The notes beneath the pieces are model-generated. The model had not been told where the DNA came from. It saw only the letters and a program-made list of their open reading frames with translations, and did no database searches. From Pseudomonas fluorescens NCIMB 11764 (GTDB lineage: Bacteria; Pseudomonadota; Gammaproteobacteria; Pseudomonadales; Pseudomonadaceae), in assembly GCF_000293885.2 (NCBI RefSeq), contig NZ_CP010945.1, forward strand, positions 6,344,001 to 6,408,000: a stretch of 64,000 nt of DNA, given 5' to 3'. Numbering within the stretch: position 1 is the first letter of the stretch; every line of letters begins with the position of its first letter. The position numbers and the translations under genes were made by a program. Below are positions 1-8,869 of the stretch, in pieces.

Positions 1-230
1 CCATAAGCCTTGGCCAAGCGAATCACTTGCGGGCGGTCTGCGGTAGTGACCAGAACGCGCTTCTCAAGGCTGGCTGGCAAACTCACCAGCACCTGCTCGA
101 TTACCGAACGAACGGCGCCATCGCGTCCCGTACAGTCCGCCAACAGCTTATCCTTGTCGGCGCCCGCCACCTGCCGAAACCGGTCGCCCTGCCCCGCCGC
201 CAACACGATGGCGCCGATTGCCTCACTCAT
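1..230 (-). CDS. MobA-like nucleotidyltransferase (partial, 3' end outside window)
   Basis: Reading leftward from ATG at 230, about 76 codons are visible before the window edge. The N-terminus (MSEAIGAIVLAAGQGDRF) is the signature of the MobA/MocA family, which transfers CMP or GMP to molybdopterin; the LAAGxGxR loop binds the nucleotide. The third residue of the usual GxSxR-type signature differs somewhat (GQGDRF). The start overlaps the stop of the xdhC-like gene (ATGA), so the two are translationally coupled. Next to a xanthine-dehydrogenase-family enzyme the expected job is making molybdopterin cytosine dinucleotide (MocA role). The C-terminal part is not visible, so substrate choice cannot be judged. 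Confidence 0.85.
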   Translation of the reverse strand, partial: MSEAIGAIVLAAGQGDRFRQVAGADKDKLLADCTGRDGAVRSVIEQVLVSLPASLEKRVLVTTADRPQVIRLAKAY

Positions 231-1210
231 ACCTCCTCCCGCAGCGGCTTCTTTTGTTTCAGTTCGACGCCGTTCTTGATCGCCACGATTTCGGCTAGCA
301 ACGACAAGGCGATTTCCGCCGGGGAATGGCTGCCGATGTGGAGACCGATCGGCCCGTGCAAACGCTCGATGGCCTCTTGTGACAAGCCTAGCTGAGCCAG
401 GTTATCCCGGCGCTTCAGGCTGTTGACCCGCGAGCCCAGCGCGCCGACATAAAAGGCCCGGGAGTCGAGGGCCGTGAGCAACGCCATGTCATCCAGGCGC
501 GGATCGTGGGTCAGCGCAACGATGGCGGTGCGTTCATCGGTCTGGATGTTCAACACCGCTTCGTCGGGCATGCCGGGGACAAAGCGACCGTGCTGTTCTT
601 CCCAGCCGTAGACGAATTCGGTGCGTGGGTCGCAGATCAGCACTTCGAAATCCAGCAGCCGCGCCATCTCGGCGACATAGCGGGACAGTTGCCCCGCACC
701 GATCAGCAACAAGCGCCAGCGCGGACCATAGATCGCACGCAACGTGTGACTGTCGAAACTCAGCACATCGCTCTTGTTCGCCGGCTGTAACACCACCTCG
801 CCGGTCGCAATATCCAGCGAGCGCGCAACGATTTCATGGGCCTCGCAACGCGCCAGCAATTGGGCGACCCAGGCGGGGTCACCGACGCGTTCCTCGGTGA
901 GGCGCAAGGTGCCGCCACACGGCAAACCAAAGCGTGCGGCCTCCTCGCGGGTAACGCCGTACGTGATCAGTTGCACCGGCGGCCCGTCAGCCGGAATCCG
1001 CCCATCGTGCAACCGGGCAATCAGATCATCCTCGACACACCCGCCGGACACCGAACCGATCACCACGCCATCTTCGCGCAAGGCCAGCATGGCGCCAGGT
1101 GCCCGGGGCGCGGTGCCCCAGGTCTGGACCACGCTGTACAACACCACCCGCTGACCGGCGCGGCGCCATTCCAGCACGCTGCGCAGGACGTTCAGATCGA
1201 CGCTGTCCAT
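227..1210 (-). CDS. xdhC: XdhC/CoxI family molybdoenzyme maturation factor
   Basis: A 327-residue protein with the two domains of the XdhC family: an N-terminal XdhC_CoxI domain with the motif GSVSGGCVEDDL (residues 52-63) and a C-terminal Rossmann-like domain starting at LLLIGAGQLSRYVAEMA (GAG at 171-173). Proteins of this family bind the molybdenum cofactor, help its sulfuration and insert it into xanthine-dehydrogenase-type enzymes in the cytoplasm. The start (ATG at 1210) shares one base with the stop of the large-subunit gene (TGATG) and the stop overlaps the start of the MobA-like gene, so all four genes form one operon read leftward. Confidence 0.92.
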   Translation of the reverse strand: MDSVDLNVLRSVLEWRRAGQRVVLYSVVQTWGTAPRAPGAMLALREDGVVIGSVSGGCVEDDLIARLHDGRIPADGPPVQLITYGVTREEAARFGLPCGGTLRLTEERVGDPAWVAQLLARCEAHEIVARSLDIATGEVVLQPANKSDVLSFDSHTLRAIYGPRWRLLLIGAGQLSRYVAEMARLLDFEVLICDPRTEFVYGWEEQHGRFVPGMPDEAVLNIQTDERTAIVALTHDPRLDDMALLTALDSRAFYVGALGSRVNSLKRRDNLAQLGLSQEAIERLHGPIGLHIGSHSPAEIALSLLAEIVAIKNGVELKQKKPLREEV

Positions 1211-3531
1211 CAGGCCTCAGCCTTCTGCCAACCCTGCAACTGATAGCGAACCGGCAGGTTGCGGATACGTTTACCGGTGGCGGCAAAGATGGCATTGCAC
1301 AGCGCGGGCGCGATCGGCGGCACGCCCGGTTCGCCGACACCGCCCAGCGGCACATTGCCCGGTGGCGTCACCAGATGCACGGCGACTTCCTTCGGCGCCA
1401 GGGACATGCGCGCCACTTCGTACATGTGGAAGTTGTCCTGCTGGACCTTGCCGTCCTTGAAGCTGATTTCGCCCAGTACCGCGTTGCCCAGGCCCATCAC
1501 GCAGGCACCTTCGAACTGCGAGCGAATCCGCTCGGGGTTGATCTGCGGGCCGCAATCCACGGCAATATCGGCCTTGTGCACGATCAATGTGCCGTCGTCT
1601 TTGACTTCGACCTCGATCACCGCCGCCACATAGGTGACGAAGCTGTAATGCACCGCCAGCCCCAGGCCTCGACCCTTCGGCAACTGCCGTCCCCAGCCCG
1701 CGGCTTTGGCAGCGGTTTCCAGCACCGTGCGCATGCGCCCGGTATCGATCGGATAGCGCTCGGGCGACTCGCCGTAGTTCCACTCTTCACTCAAGGTGCG
1801 CGGATCGATCTGACGGTCCGGGCCGAGCAAGCTGATCTGGTACTTCAGCGGATCTTCGCCAGCCTTGTGCGCCAGTTCATCGACAAAGCTCTGAATCGCA
1901 AAGCCATGAGGGATGTTCGACACCGAGCGATACCAGCCAACCCGCGTATGTATCGCCGCTTCCGGATTCTCCAGGCGCACGTTGGGAATCGCGTAAGCCA
2001 TGTTGGTAAAACCCATGCCCAGCTCGAAAGCGGCCTCGTGGTTCATGCCCGGTGCGAACAGCGCGGTGATGCTCGGCGCCACAGTACGATGCAGCCAGCC
2101 GGACGGCAGGCCGTCCTTGTTCAGACTGGCTTTCAGGTACTCGGCCGACACAGTGTGGAAATAGGAGCAGTGGATGTCATCTTCACGCGTCCACTGCACC
2201 CGCACCGCCTTGCCGGGGAATTCCTTGGCAAGGATCGCCGCTTCGATGATGAAGTCCGGCTTGGATTTGCGACCGAAACCACCGCCAAGCAAGGTAACGT
2301 TAAAGGTGACGTTATCGAACGGAATGCCCAGGCGCTCGCCGATTCGTTCACGGGTGACCTGCGGCGCCTGGCTCGGTGCCCAGGCTTCGCACACGCCATC
2401 TTTGAAGCGTGCGATGGCGACCATCGGTTCCATCGGCGCTTGCGTCAGGTGCGGCAGATAGTAGGAGGCTTCGAGGGTGCTGTTGGCGCTGCCCATGGCC
2501 TCATCGATGTTGCCGGTATTGCGCACGACTTTGCCGGGTTTGAGCGACGCGGCTTCAATTTCCTTACGGTAGGCGATCGAGTCGTAACTGGCGTTGGGGC
2601 CGTCGTCCCATTCGATTTTAAGCGCGTCGCGGCCCTTGATTGCCGCCCAGGTGTTGCTGGCCACCACGGCCACGCCACCCAACGGCTGGAACTCCGAGGG
2701 CAGCGGACGGCCTTCGATCTGGATGACCTTGATCACCCCCGGGACTTTCAGCGCGGCGCTGTCATCCACGGATTTGACCTTGCCGCCATAGACCGACGGA
2801 CGCGCGATGGTGGCGTAAAGCATGCCGTCGAAATGCACATCGGCGCCATAGATTGCGCGACCATTCACGATGTCTGCACCGTCGATGGCTTTGGTGCCTT
2901 CCTTGCCGATGTAGCGGAACTGCGAAGGCTCCTTGAGCCGCAAACTGTCGCGCGCCGGTACCGCCAACGCACCGGCAGCCGCGGCCAGCGCGCCGTAACC
3001 CAGCTCACGCCCGGTCGGTTTATGGATGACTTTGTGCAGTTGCGCATGGCATTCGCCAACCGGGACTTTCCACTGCTCGGCGGCGGCTTGTTCGAGCATG
3101 GTCCGCGCGGCGGCACCGCAACGGCGCATCGGTTCGTACCAGTGGCGCATGCTGCGTGAACCGTCGGTGTCCTGGTTGCCGAAACGCACTTCGTCGCCCG
3201 GCGCCTGCTGTACTTTCACCAACGCCCAGTCGGCGTCCAGCTCATCGGCCACCACCATGGTCAGACTGGTGCGCACGCCCTGGCCCATCTCCGAGCGGTT
3301 GCAGACCACCGTCACCGTGCCATCAGTGGCGATGCTGACGTAAACCTTCGGATCATCGATCCAGCCGTTGGGCATGCCGTCGGCGCCGAATTTCTTTTCT
3401 TTCTCGGCAGCAAAGGCGTCCTGCCAGCCCCAACTCGCGGCGATGACCAGCGCACTGGTGGCGCCGACGCCTTTGAGAAAGCCACGGCGACTGAGGTTGC
3501 TCAGGGCGAAATCATTCGGTAACTGGCTCAT
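1210..3531 (-). CDS. Molybdopterin-binding aldehyde/isoquinoline oxidoreductase large subunit (IorB-like)
   Basis: A 773-residue protein. The start at 3531 overlaps the small-subunit stop (ATGA) and gives a Tat signal (SRRGFLKG, residues about 14-21) followed by a hydrophobic stretch, so the enzyme is predicted to be exported folded with its cofactor. The body matches the xanthine oxidase family molybdopterin subunit, including LLGGGFGRKSKPD and the C-terminal GVGEPGVPP, whose Glu734 aligns with the catalytic glutamate. Length and single-chain large subunit resemble IorB of isoquinoline 1-oxidoreductase and related periplasmic aldehyde dehydrogenases. The substrate cannot be told from sequence. 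Partner is the adjacent [2Fe-2S] subunit. Confidence 0.9.
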   Translation of the reverse strand: MSQLPNDFALSNLSRRGFLKGVGATSALVIAASWGWQDAFAAEKEKKFGADGMPNGWIDDPKVYVSIATDGTVTVVCNRSEMGQGVRTSLTMVVADELDADWALVKVQQAPGDEVRFGNQDTDGSRSMRHWYEPMRRCGAAARTMLEQAAAEQWKVPVGECHAQLHKVIHKPTGRELGYGALAAAAGALAVPARDSLRLKEPSQFRYIGKEGTKAIDGADIVNGRAIYGADVHFDGMLYATIARPSVYGGKVKSVDDSAALKVPGVIKVIQIEGRPLPSEFQPLGGVAVVASNTWAAIKGRDALKIEWDDGPNASYDSIAYRKEIEAASLKPGKVVRNTGNIDEAMGSANSTLEASYYLPHLTQAPMEPMVAIARFKDGVCEAWAPSQAPQVTRERIGERLGIPFDNVTFNVTLLGGGFGRKSKPDFIIEAAILAKEFPGKAVRVQWTREDDIHCSYFHTVSAEYLKASLNKDGLPSGWLHRTVAPSITALFAPGMNHEAAFELGMGFTNMAYAIPNVRLENPEAAIHTRVGWYRSVSNIPHGFAIQSFVDELAHKAGEDPLKYQISLLGPDRQIDPRTLSEEWNYGESPERYPIDTGRMRTVLETAAKAAGWGRQLPKGRGLGLAVHYSFVTYVAAVIEVEVKDDGTLIVHKADIAVDCGPQINPERIRSQFEGACVMGLGNAVLGEISFKDGKVQQDNFHMYEVARMSLAPKEVAVHLVTPPGNVPLGGVGEPGVPPIAPALCNAIFAATGKRIRNLPVRYQLQGWQKAEA

Positions 3532-3998
3532 GCCTTGGCCTCCTTCAGGTGGGTGGATGCCTGGCGGATGGCGGTCTTGATACGGTTGTAAGTGCCGCAG
3601 CGGCAAATATTGCCGACCATCGCCTCTTCGATCTGTTCGTCGCTTGGGTTCGGGTTGGTCTTGAGCAGTGCAGTGGCGGACATGATCTGCCCGCCCTGGC
3701 AGTAACCGCACTGGGCGACAGCAGTATCGAGCCAGGCTTGCTGGACGATTTGCCCGACCGGGTCCGCGTGCAGATTGTCGATGGTGGTGACGTTCTGGCC
3801 GATCACCGAACCGATCGGCGTGATGCAGCTGCGCGCCGGGGCGCCTTCGATATGAATGGTGCAGGCGCCGCACAGGCCCATGCCGCAGCCGAACTTGGTG
3901 CCGTTATAACCAGCCACGTCGCGGATAGCCCAGAGCAGCGGCATGTCCTCGGTGACATCGAGTGAGTGGTCTTGACCATTGAGCTTCAGGGTAATCAT
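3528..3998 (-). CDS. [2Fe-2S] small subunit of the molybdenum hydroxylase (IorA-like)
   Basis: A 156-residue iron-sulfur protein. An N-terminal plant-type ferredoxin domain carries Cys38, Cys43, Cys46 and Cys58 (motif CGMGLCGAC), and the C-terminal helical domain carries Cys97, Cys100, Cys132 and Cys134 (motifs CGYC and CRC). These hold the two [2Fe-2S] clusters that pass electrons from the molybdenum centre. The frame stays open upstream to 4070, but MITLKLNGQ at 3998 is the family's normal N-terminus. It has no signal of its own and would be co-exported with the Tat-bearing large subunit. First gene of the four-gene operon. Confidence 0.92.
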   Translation of the reverse strand: MITLKLNGQDHSLDVTEDMPLLWAIRDVAGYNGTKFGCGMGLCGACTIHIEGAPARSCITPIGSVIGQNVTTIDNLHADPVGQIVQQAWLDTAVAQCGYCQGGQIMSATALLKTNPNPSDEQIEEAMVGNICRCGTYNRIKTAIRQASTHLKEAKA

Positions 3999-4183
3999 GG
4001 GCACGCCCGCATATTTATAGGGTGATGGGGTCGAGCAATCTGCCGCTGGGAAATGAACGGTTGGCATCACGCAGATCGACTCAGGCTAATGAGGCTCTCT
4101 TATGCGAACAGGAACGTCTGCATCGGGCCTTTGGTGAAGCAAATACTTGCATCGTTAGGTGGCTAAGTTAACCCAGCATTAAC

Positions 4184-4223
4184 AAAAAAGCCCTGCACAA
4201 TCGAAGATGTGCAGGGCTTTAAA
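4184..4223 (-). terminator. Rho-independent terminator after murB
   Basis: A GC-rich stem (GCCCTGCACA paired with TGTGCAGGGC) with an 8-base loop is flanked by AAAAAA on its left side, which is a U-tract for leftward transcription. It lies 20 bases past the murB stop. The rightward side has only TTTAAA, so it is mainly a leftward terminator. Confidence 0.85.
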
Positions 4224-4243
4224 TGACTCTTGAAAGCTTAGCC

Positions 4244-5263
4244 TCAATACCGATTAGGCTCCATTTCCAGATCCACGTGGAAGCGTTCGGAAATGTCTTT
4301 TTGAATGCGTTGTGCCAGGTTCAACAACTGCAGCCCGGTCGCAGCCCCGTAGTTGACCAGCACCAGCGCCTGCAATTTATGCACGCCAGCGTCGGCCTCG
4401 CGAAAACCTTTCCACCCTGCCCGTTCGATCAGCCACCCTGCGGCCAGCTTCATTTGCCCGTCGGGTTGCGCGTAGGCCACCAGATCCGGGTATTCGCCTT
4501 TGAGCTGAGCGACCAGCGCAGCCGAGACCAAGGGGTTCTTGAAGAAGCTGCCGGCATTACCAAGCACCGCCGGATCCGGGAGTTTTTCATTGCGGATGCT
4601 GCAAATTGCGCGGCTGACGTCGGTGGCGGTCGGGTGATCGATGCCTTGCTCGGTCAAGCGCTGACGCACCGGGCCGTATTCCAGATGCAAAGGCGCGGCG
4701 CGGTCGAGGGCGAACCGGACCCGCAGGATCAACCAGCGTCCCGGCTCCTGTTTGAACAAGCTGTCGCGATAAGCGAAGTTGCACTCGGCCAGCGTGAAGT
4801 CCCGCAACTCGCCGGTCTGGCGATCCAGAGCCGTCAGACCGGCGAACACGTCCTTGATCTCCACGCCGTAGGCACCGATGTTCTGCATCGGCGCAGCGCC
4901 GACGGTGCCGGGGATCAGGCTGAGGTTTTCCAGCCCCGACAGACCCTGTGCCAGCGTGTGTTGCACGAACGGATGCCAAGGCTCGCCGGCCTCGGCTTCG
5001 ATCACGACCTTGCTGCCGTCGTCGCTCAGGATACGAATCCCGCGTGTCGCCATGCGCAGCACCAGCGACTGGATATCGGCAGTCAGCAACAGATTGCTGC
5101 CACCGCCAATCACCAGCAGCGGCACGTCATGCTCCGCCGCATAGGCCAGCGCCTCACGCACGTCGGCATCGCTGCGGGCTTCGGCAAACAAGCGCGCCTG
5201 AACGTCCACGCCAAAGGTATTGAACGGTTTGAGCGAAACCCGGGGTTTAACCTGCAGACTCAT
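4244..5263 (-). CDS. murB: UDP-N-acetylenolpyruvoylglucosamine reductase MurB
   Basis: A 339-residue FAD enzyme that reduces UDP-N-acetylglucosamine enolpyruvate to UDP-N-acetylmuramate in cytoplasmic peptidoglycan precursor synthesis. The opening (VSLKPFNTFGVD) and the FAD-binding motif GGGSNLLL are diagnostic, and NAGSFFKNP carries the catalytic serine. The length fits E. coli-type (type I) MurB. Its start overlaps the end of the phosphatase gene by four bases. It is the last gene of the exbB-to-murB operon and is followed by a terminator. Confidence 0.97.
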   Translation of the reverse strand: MSLQVKPRVSLKPFNTFGVDVQARLFAEARSDADVREALAYAAEHDVPLLVIGGGSNLLLTADIQSLVLRMATRGIRILSDDGSKVVIEAEAGEPWHPFVQHTLAQGLSGLENLSLIPGTVGAAPMQNIGAYGVEIKDVFAGLTALDRQTGELRDFTLAECNFAYRDSLFKQEPGRWLILRVRFALDRAAPLHLEYGPVRQRLTEQGIDHPTATDVSRAICSIRNEKLPDPAVLGNAGSFFKNPLVSAALVAQLKGEYPDLVAYAQPDGQMKLAAGWLIERAGWKGFREADAGVHKLQALVLVNYGAATGLQLLNLAQRIQKDISERFHVDLEMEPNRY

Positions 5264-5724
5264 AACCGGCCCTTCAATTCGATCACCAGCAAGTCGGTCG
5301 CGCGCTCGATCAGATCCAGCACGTACTCGAACCCCTGGTCGCCGTCATGGTAGGGATCCGGCACTTCATCGACATCCGACTGGTAGCGACGCAGGAACAG
5401 ATCCAGCTCGGCCTTGCCCTTGGCCGGTTGCATCGACTTAAGGTTGTGCAGGTTACTGTGGTCCATCGCCAGGATCAGATCGTACGTGGCGAAATCGGCG
5501 CGGGTCACTTGCTGGGCGCGCTGCATGGACAGGTCGTAACCGCGCAGTTTGGCCGCCGCCTGGCTGCGCTGGTCTGGCGCCCTGCCGACGTGCCAGTCGC
5601 CGGTGCCGGCGGAGGCCACTTCGACCTGATCGGCCAGCCCCGCTTCACGCAATTTATGTCGCAGCACACCTTCGGCCGTCGGTGAACGGCAGATGTTGCC
5701 CAGACAGACGAACAAAACCCGCAT
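5260..5724 (-). CDS. Low-molecular-weight protein tyrosine phosphatase
   Basis: A 154-residue protein beginning [19 protein letters not shown], which holds the CX5R(S) phosphatase loop at Cys7-Arg13-Ser14. The general-acid loop DPYHDG lies in the C-terminal third. Cytoplasmic LMW-PTPs dephosphorylate tyrosine kinases and other targets; here the gene sits between kdsB and murB, which is its usual Pseudomonas position, but that does not reveal a substrate. The start at 5724 shares a base with the kdsB stop (TGATG). The open frame extends upstream to 5874, but this region is inside kdsB. Confidence 0.93.
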   Translation of the reverse strand: MRVLFVCLGNICRSPTAEGVLRHKLREAGLADQVEVASAGTGDWHVGRAPDQRSQAAAKLRGYDLSMQRAQQVTRADFATYDLILAMDHSNLHNLKSMQPAKGKAELDLFLRRYQSDVDEVPDPYHDGDQGFEYVLDLIERATDLLVIELKGRL

Positions 5725-6488
5725 CAGGCCTCCAGCAGGCGACGAACGCGCTCGAGGTCTTCGACGGTGTCGACGCCGGTAGGCGGCGCGATCAATGCGT
5801 CGGCGACGTGAATTCGCACGCCGTGCCACAGAGCACGCAACTGTTCCAGGGATTCGGTATTTTCCAGCCAGCACGGGCCCCAGCTGACGAAGTCATGCAG
5901 GAAACCGGCGCGGTAGGCATAAATGCCGATGTGGCGGCGATACGGCACGCCTTCCGGCAGCGCATCGCGACTTTTCGCGAACGCGTCCCGGGCCCACGGC
6001 AACGTCGCGCGACTGAATGTCAACGCAAGGCCATCGAGGTCGCTGACGACCTTGACCACGTTGGGGTTGAACAGGGTTTCAACGTCTTCGATCGGCTCGG
6101 CCAATGTGGCCATGCGCGCTTCGCTGTGGGCGGCCAGGTTGGCGGCAACCTGATCGATCACGCTCGGCGGGATCAACGGTTCGTCGCCCTGAACGTTGAC
6201 CACGATGGCGTCAGGCGCCAAGCCGAGTTTTGCGGCGACTTCGGCCAGGCGATCAGTGCCGGAGTTGTGATCTTCGCGGGTCAGCACCACTTCGGCGCCA
6301 AACGCGTTGCACGCCTCGACAATGCGCGCATCGTCGGTGGCAACCACCACGCGCTCGGCGCTGCTTTTGCTCGCCTGTTCCCAGACGTGCTGGATCATCG
6401 GCTTGCCGGCGATCAGCAACAGCGGTTTACCCGGCAAGCGGGTGGAGGCATAACGCGATGGAATGACAACGGTGAAGGCTGTGGTCAT
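5724..6488 (-). CDS. kdsB: 3-deoxy-manno-octulosonate cytidylyltransferase KdsB
   Basis: A 254-residue CMP-Kdo synthetase that activates Kdo with CTP for lipopolysaccharide inner core synthesis. The start [19 protein letters not shown] holds the nucleotide-binding signature [13 protein letters not shown], and NVQGDEPLI is the conserved metal-binding segment. Its length is normal. It overlaps the Trm112-like gene by four bases at its start and the phosphatase gene at its stop. Confidence 0.97.
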   Translation of the reverse strand: MTTAFTVVIPSRYASTRLPGKPLLLIAGKPMIQHVWEQASKSSAERVVVATDDARIVEACNAFGAEVVLTREDHNSGTDRLAEVAAKLGLAPDAIVVNVQGDEPLIPPSVIDQVAANLAAHSEARMATLAEPIEDVETLFNPNVVKVVSDLDGLALTFSRATLPWARDAFAKSRDALPEGVPYRRHIGIYAYRAGFLHDFVSWGPCWLENTESLEQLRALWHGVRIHVADALIAPPTGVDTVEDLERVRRLLEA

Positions 6489-6670
6489 TTATCCAGACGC
6501 TCGTCAGTGGTCAGGGTGCGGGCTTCGGTTTCGAGCATCACCGGGATGCCATCGCGAATCGGGTAGGCCAGGCCGGCGCCCTTGCTGATCAGCTCGGTTT
6601 TGTCGGCGCTGAGCTTGAGCGGGCCTTTGCAGACCGGGCAAGCGAGGATGTCGAGCAATTTGGTGTCCAT
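6485..6670 (-). CDS. Trm112 family small zinc-ribbon-like protein
   Basis: A 61-residue protein ([19 protein letters not shown]) with one CPxC knuckle and the family end ([11 protein letters not shown]). An in-frame ATG at 6676 lies directly on the Shine-Dalgarno-like GGGA, so the ATG at 6670, six bases from GGGA, is preferred. The family is the bacterial counterpart of Trm112/YcaR, almost always between lpxK and kdsB; its role is not firmly known, and a methyltransferase-partner or stabilising role is only analogy with the eukaryotic protein. Confidence 0.9.
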   Translation of the reverse strand: MDTKLLDILACPVCKGPLKLSADKTELISKGAGLAYPIRDGIPVMLETEARTLTTDERLDK

Positions 6671-6694
6671 GAGCATTCCCTGGAAAAAAACGGT

Positions 6695-7705
6695 TTAAGG
6701 CAAAAGACGAGCCGGCAACAGGCGCATCAGCTGCGTATCGAACCAGGCCACGAAGGCCGGCGATGGCGCAGCATCGACCGCCAGGTACCACCAATCGGCG
6801 GCGGCGAAGGCACGGCACTTCACCGCGTCCTTTTCGGTCATCACCAACGGCAATGACGGTGTGAAATTCAAGGCCTGCACGCTGTACTCGGCGTGGTCGG
6901 CAAATGCATGCGGGACTGGCTGCCAGTGTAGCGTTTCGAGGGTCGTGAAGAAACGCTGCGGATTGCCGATCCCGGCCACGGCGTGCAGCGCCTGGCCTGC
7001 GGGAAAGTGATCGAGGGCGCACCGTTCGCCGCTGCGCAGATTGACCAGTTCGGTGGGCTGCAACTGAAAGGCAAAACCGTCCGGGCGATCATCGGAGGCG
7101 CCGTTGTACAGCAAGGCGTCAACGCTTTGCAGGCGCTCGACCGGCTCACGCAACGGCCCGGCGGGCAGGCAACGTTTGTTGCCCAGGCCACGGGCGGCGT
7201 CGATCAACACCAGTTCAAGGTCCCGCGCCAGCCGGTAATGCTGCATGCCGTCATCAGACAGAATCAGGTCCAGCGGCTCGCTCGCCAGCAGCGCTTTGAC
7301 CGCGCTGCTGCGATCCGGGTCGATCATCAACGGAACGCCGGTGCGCTGGACGATCAACAGCGGTTCATCGCCTGCCACATCGGCGCTTTGTTCGGCCTCG
7401 ACACGCCACGGCAGGTGTGGCGGTTTGGCGCCATAACCACGACTGACCACGCCGACCCGCAAACCGCTGCGCTGGCAATGCTGAATCATCCACAGAATCA
7501 GTGGGGTCTTGCCTGTACCGCCCACGGTGATGTTGCCGACCACGATCAACGGCACCGGCGGCTGATAAATTTCGCCCTCACCCGCGAGAAAGCGTTTGCG
7601 CTTGTTCATGACCACGCGGCGATACAGCCACTCCAATGGCTGCAACAGCTTCAGGGCCGGATGACCGGCGTACCACGCGGCGAGCAAGCGATCGGACATG
7701 GCCAT
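6695..7705 (-). CDS. lpxK: Tetraacyldisaccharide 4'-kinase LpxK
   Basis: A 336-residue inner-membrane-associated kinase that phosphorylates the 4' position of the lipid A disaccharide. The P-loop [13 protein letters not shown] (GGTGKTP at residues 62-68) is the family signature, preceded by an N-terminal hydrophobic/basic anchor. ATG at 7705 overlaps the exbD stop (TGATG); an ATG two codons inside (7699) is an equally possible start. The gene order exbB-exbD-lpxK-Trm112-kdsB is the standard Pseudomonas lipid A/Kdo operon. Confidence 0.96.
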   Translation of the reverse strand: MAMSDRLLAAWYAGHPALKLLQPLEWLYRRVVMNKRKRFLAGEGEIYQPPVPLIVVGNITVGGTGKTPLILWMIQHCQRSGLRVGVVSRGYGAKPPHLPWRVEAEQSADVAGDEPLLIVQRTGVPLMIDPDRSSAVKALLASEPLDLILSDDGMQHYRLARDLELVLIDAARGLGNKRCLPAGPLREPVERLQSVDALLYNGASDDRPDGFAFQLQPTELVNLRSGERCALDHFPAGQALHAVAGIGNPQRFFTTLETLHWQPVPHAFADHAEYSVQALNFTPSLPLVMTEKDAVKCRAFAAADWWYLAVDAAPSPAFVAWFDTQLMRLLPARLLP

Positions 7706-8136
7706 CAGGGCGCGGGCGGCGCCGCCTCGACTGTGGTCATGCGCAGGTGACTGAAACCGAGTTTGCCGGCGGCGTCCATGGCGATGATGACCGATTGATG
7801 CTGGGTCTTGCCGTCCGCACTGATCGACAGTGGCAGGTTGGTGTCACCGTTGGATTCTTTCTGCAAAGCGTCCATCAGGGTCGCCAGATCATTTTTCGGC
7901 AACAACTGATTGTTCACCGAGAACACGCCTTCGGCATTGATGGCGACATCCAGGTGTTTGACCTGCTGGTCTTCGGCAGGCGAACCGCTGACCGCTTCCG
8001 GCAGATCGACGCGCAACTGGGTTTCACGGGTGAAAGTGGTGGTCACGACGAAAAACAGCAGCAGGATAAACACCACGTCGATGAGCGACGCGAGGTTGAT
8101 GTCGACCGTTTCCCGCGGTTTGCGGCGGAATTTCAC
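7705..8136 (-). CDS. exbD: ExbD/TolR family energy-transduction protein
   Basis: A 143-residue protein with a short cytoplasmic N-terminus, one membrane segment around residues 15-35 containing the essential aspartate ([15 protein letters not shown]) and a periplasmic C-terminal domain. ExbD works with ExbB to couple proton flow to TonB-type or related outer-membrane processes. The start overlaps the exbB stop by four bases. Linkage to lpxK suggests a copy serving envelope functions, though no TonB gene is in the window. Confidence 0.93.
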   Translation of the reverse strand: MKFRRKPRETVDINLASLIDVVFILLLFFVVTTTFTRETQLRVDLPEAVSGSPAEDQQVKHLDVAINAEGVFSVNNQLLPKNDLATLMDALQKESNGDTNLPLSISADGKTQHQSVIIAMDAAGKLGFSHLRMTTVEAAPPAP

Positions 8137-8771
8137 GCTCTTTTGCCCTCAGCCAGGTCCACGTCACGATCACCCTGCACCACCTCGACCAACTTGATCG
8201 CTTCCTGCTCCATGCCCACCACCAGCTCATCGATGCGGCGTTGCAGGAAACGGTGGAAGAATACCGCCGGGATACCGACCATCAGGCCTGCGGCCGTGGT
8301 GATCAAGGCCTTGGAAATACCACCGGCCAGCACCGCAGCGTTGGTGCCCATGCCCGTGCCCATGAACGCGCTGAAAATATCGATCATGCCCAACACCGTG
8401 CCCAACAGCCCGAGCAACGGCGCCATCGCGGCGATGGTGCCGAGGGCGTTGATGTAGCGCTCGAGCTCGTGAATCACCCGCGCAGCGGCTTCTTCGATGC
8501 ACTCTTTCATGATCTCGCGACCATGTTTGGAGTTGGCCAGGCCCGCCGCCAGAATCTCGCCCAGCGGCGAGTTGGCACGCAGTTCCTTGAGTTTTTCTTT
8601 ATTGAGTTGCTTGTCCTTGATCCACACCCAGACCTGCCCGAGCAGATGCTCCGGGGTCACACGGCTGGCACGCAGGGTCCACAGACGCTCGGCGACGATC
8701 GCCATGGCCGCGATGGAACTCAGAATGATCGGCAGCATCATCCAGCCGCCGGATTTGACCAATTCCCACAC
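8133..8771 (-). CDS. exbB: MotA/TolQ/ExbB family proton channel protein
   Basis: A 212-residue inner-membrane protein with three hydrophobic segments (near residues 10-28, 105-130 and 150-175) and the conserved ExbB core (LLGLLGTVLGMIDIF, GGISKALITTAAGL). I chose a GTG at 8771 because GAGGGG lies nine bases upstream; a GTG at 8801 has no ribosome binding site. First gene of the envelope operon. It should form the pentameric channel around ExbD. Confidence 0.93.
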   Translation of the reverse strand: MWELVKSGGWMMLPIILSSIAAMAIVAERLWTLRASRVTPEHLLGQVWVWIKDKQLNKEKLKELRANSPLGEILAAGLANSKHGREIMKECIEEAAARVIHELERYINALGTIAAMAPLLGLLGTVLGMIDIFSAFMGTGMGTNAAVLAGGISKALITTAAGLMVGIPAVFFHRFLQRRIDELVVGMEQEAIKLVEVVQGDRDVDLAEGKRA

Positions 8772-8869
8772 AGTGACAGTCCCCTCGAAAAAGTGCGCCA
8801 CTCTAACATAGGGGGGTGGCGCACCGAAGACCGTGATGTCGCATCCGGTCGGGCTTTAATAACGTGCGG

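Noticed and set aside
1099..3159. Long open frame antisense to the molybdopterin large-subunit gene
   Set aside because: GC-rich codon usage produces long antisense frames; its translation is Arg/His/Ala-rich with no family features and it overlaps a well-supported gene. The same holds for the long antisense frames over fadE (15483-17252) and relA (54679-56952).
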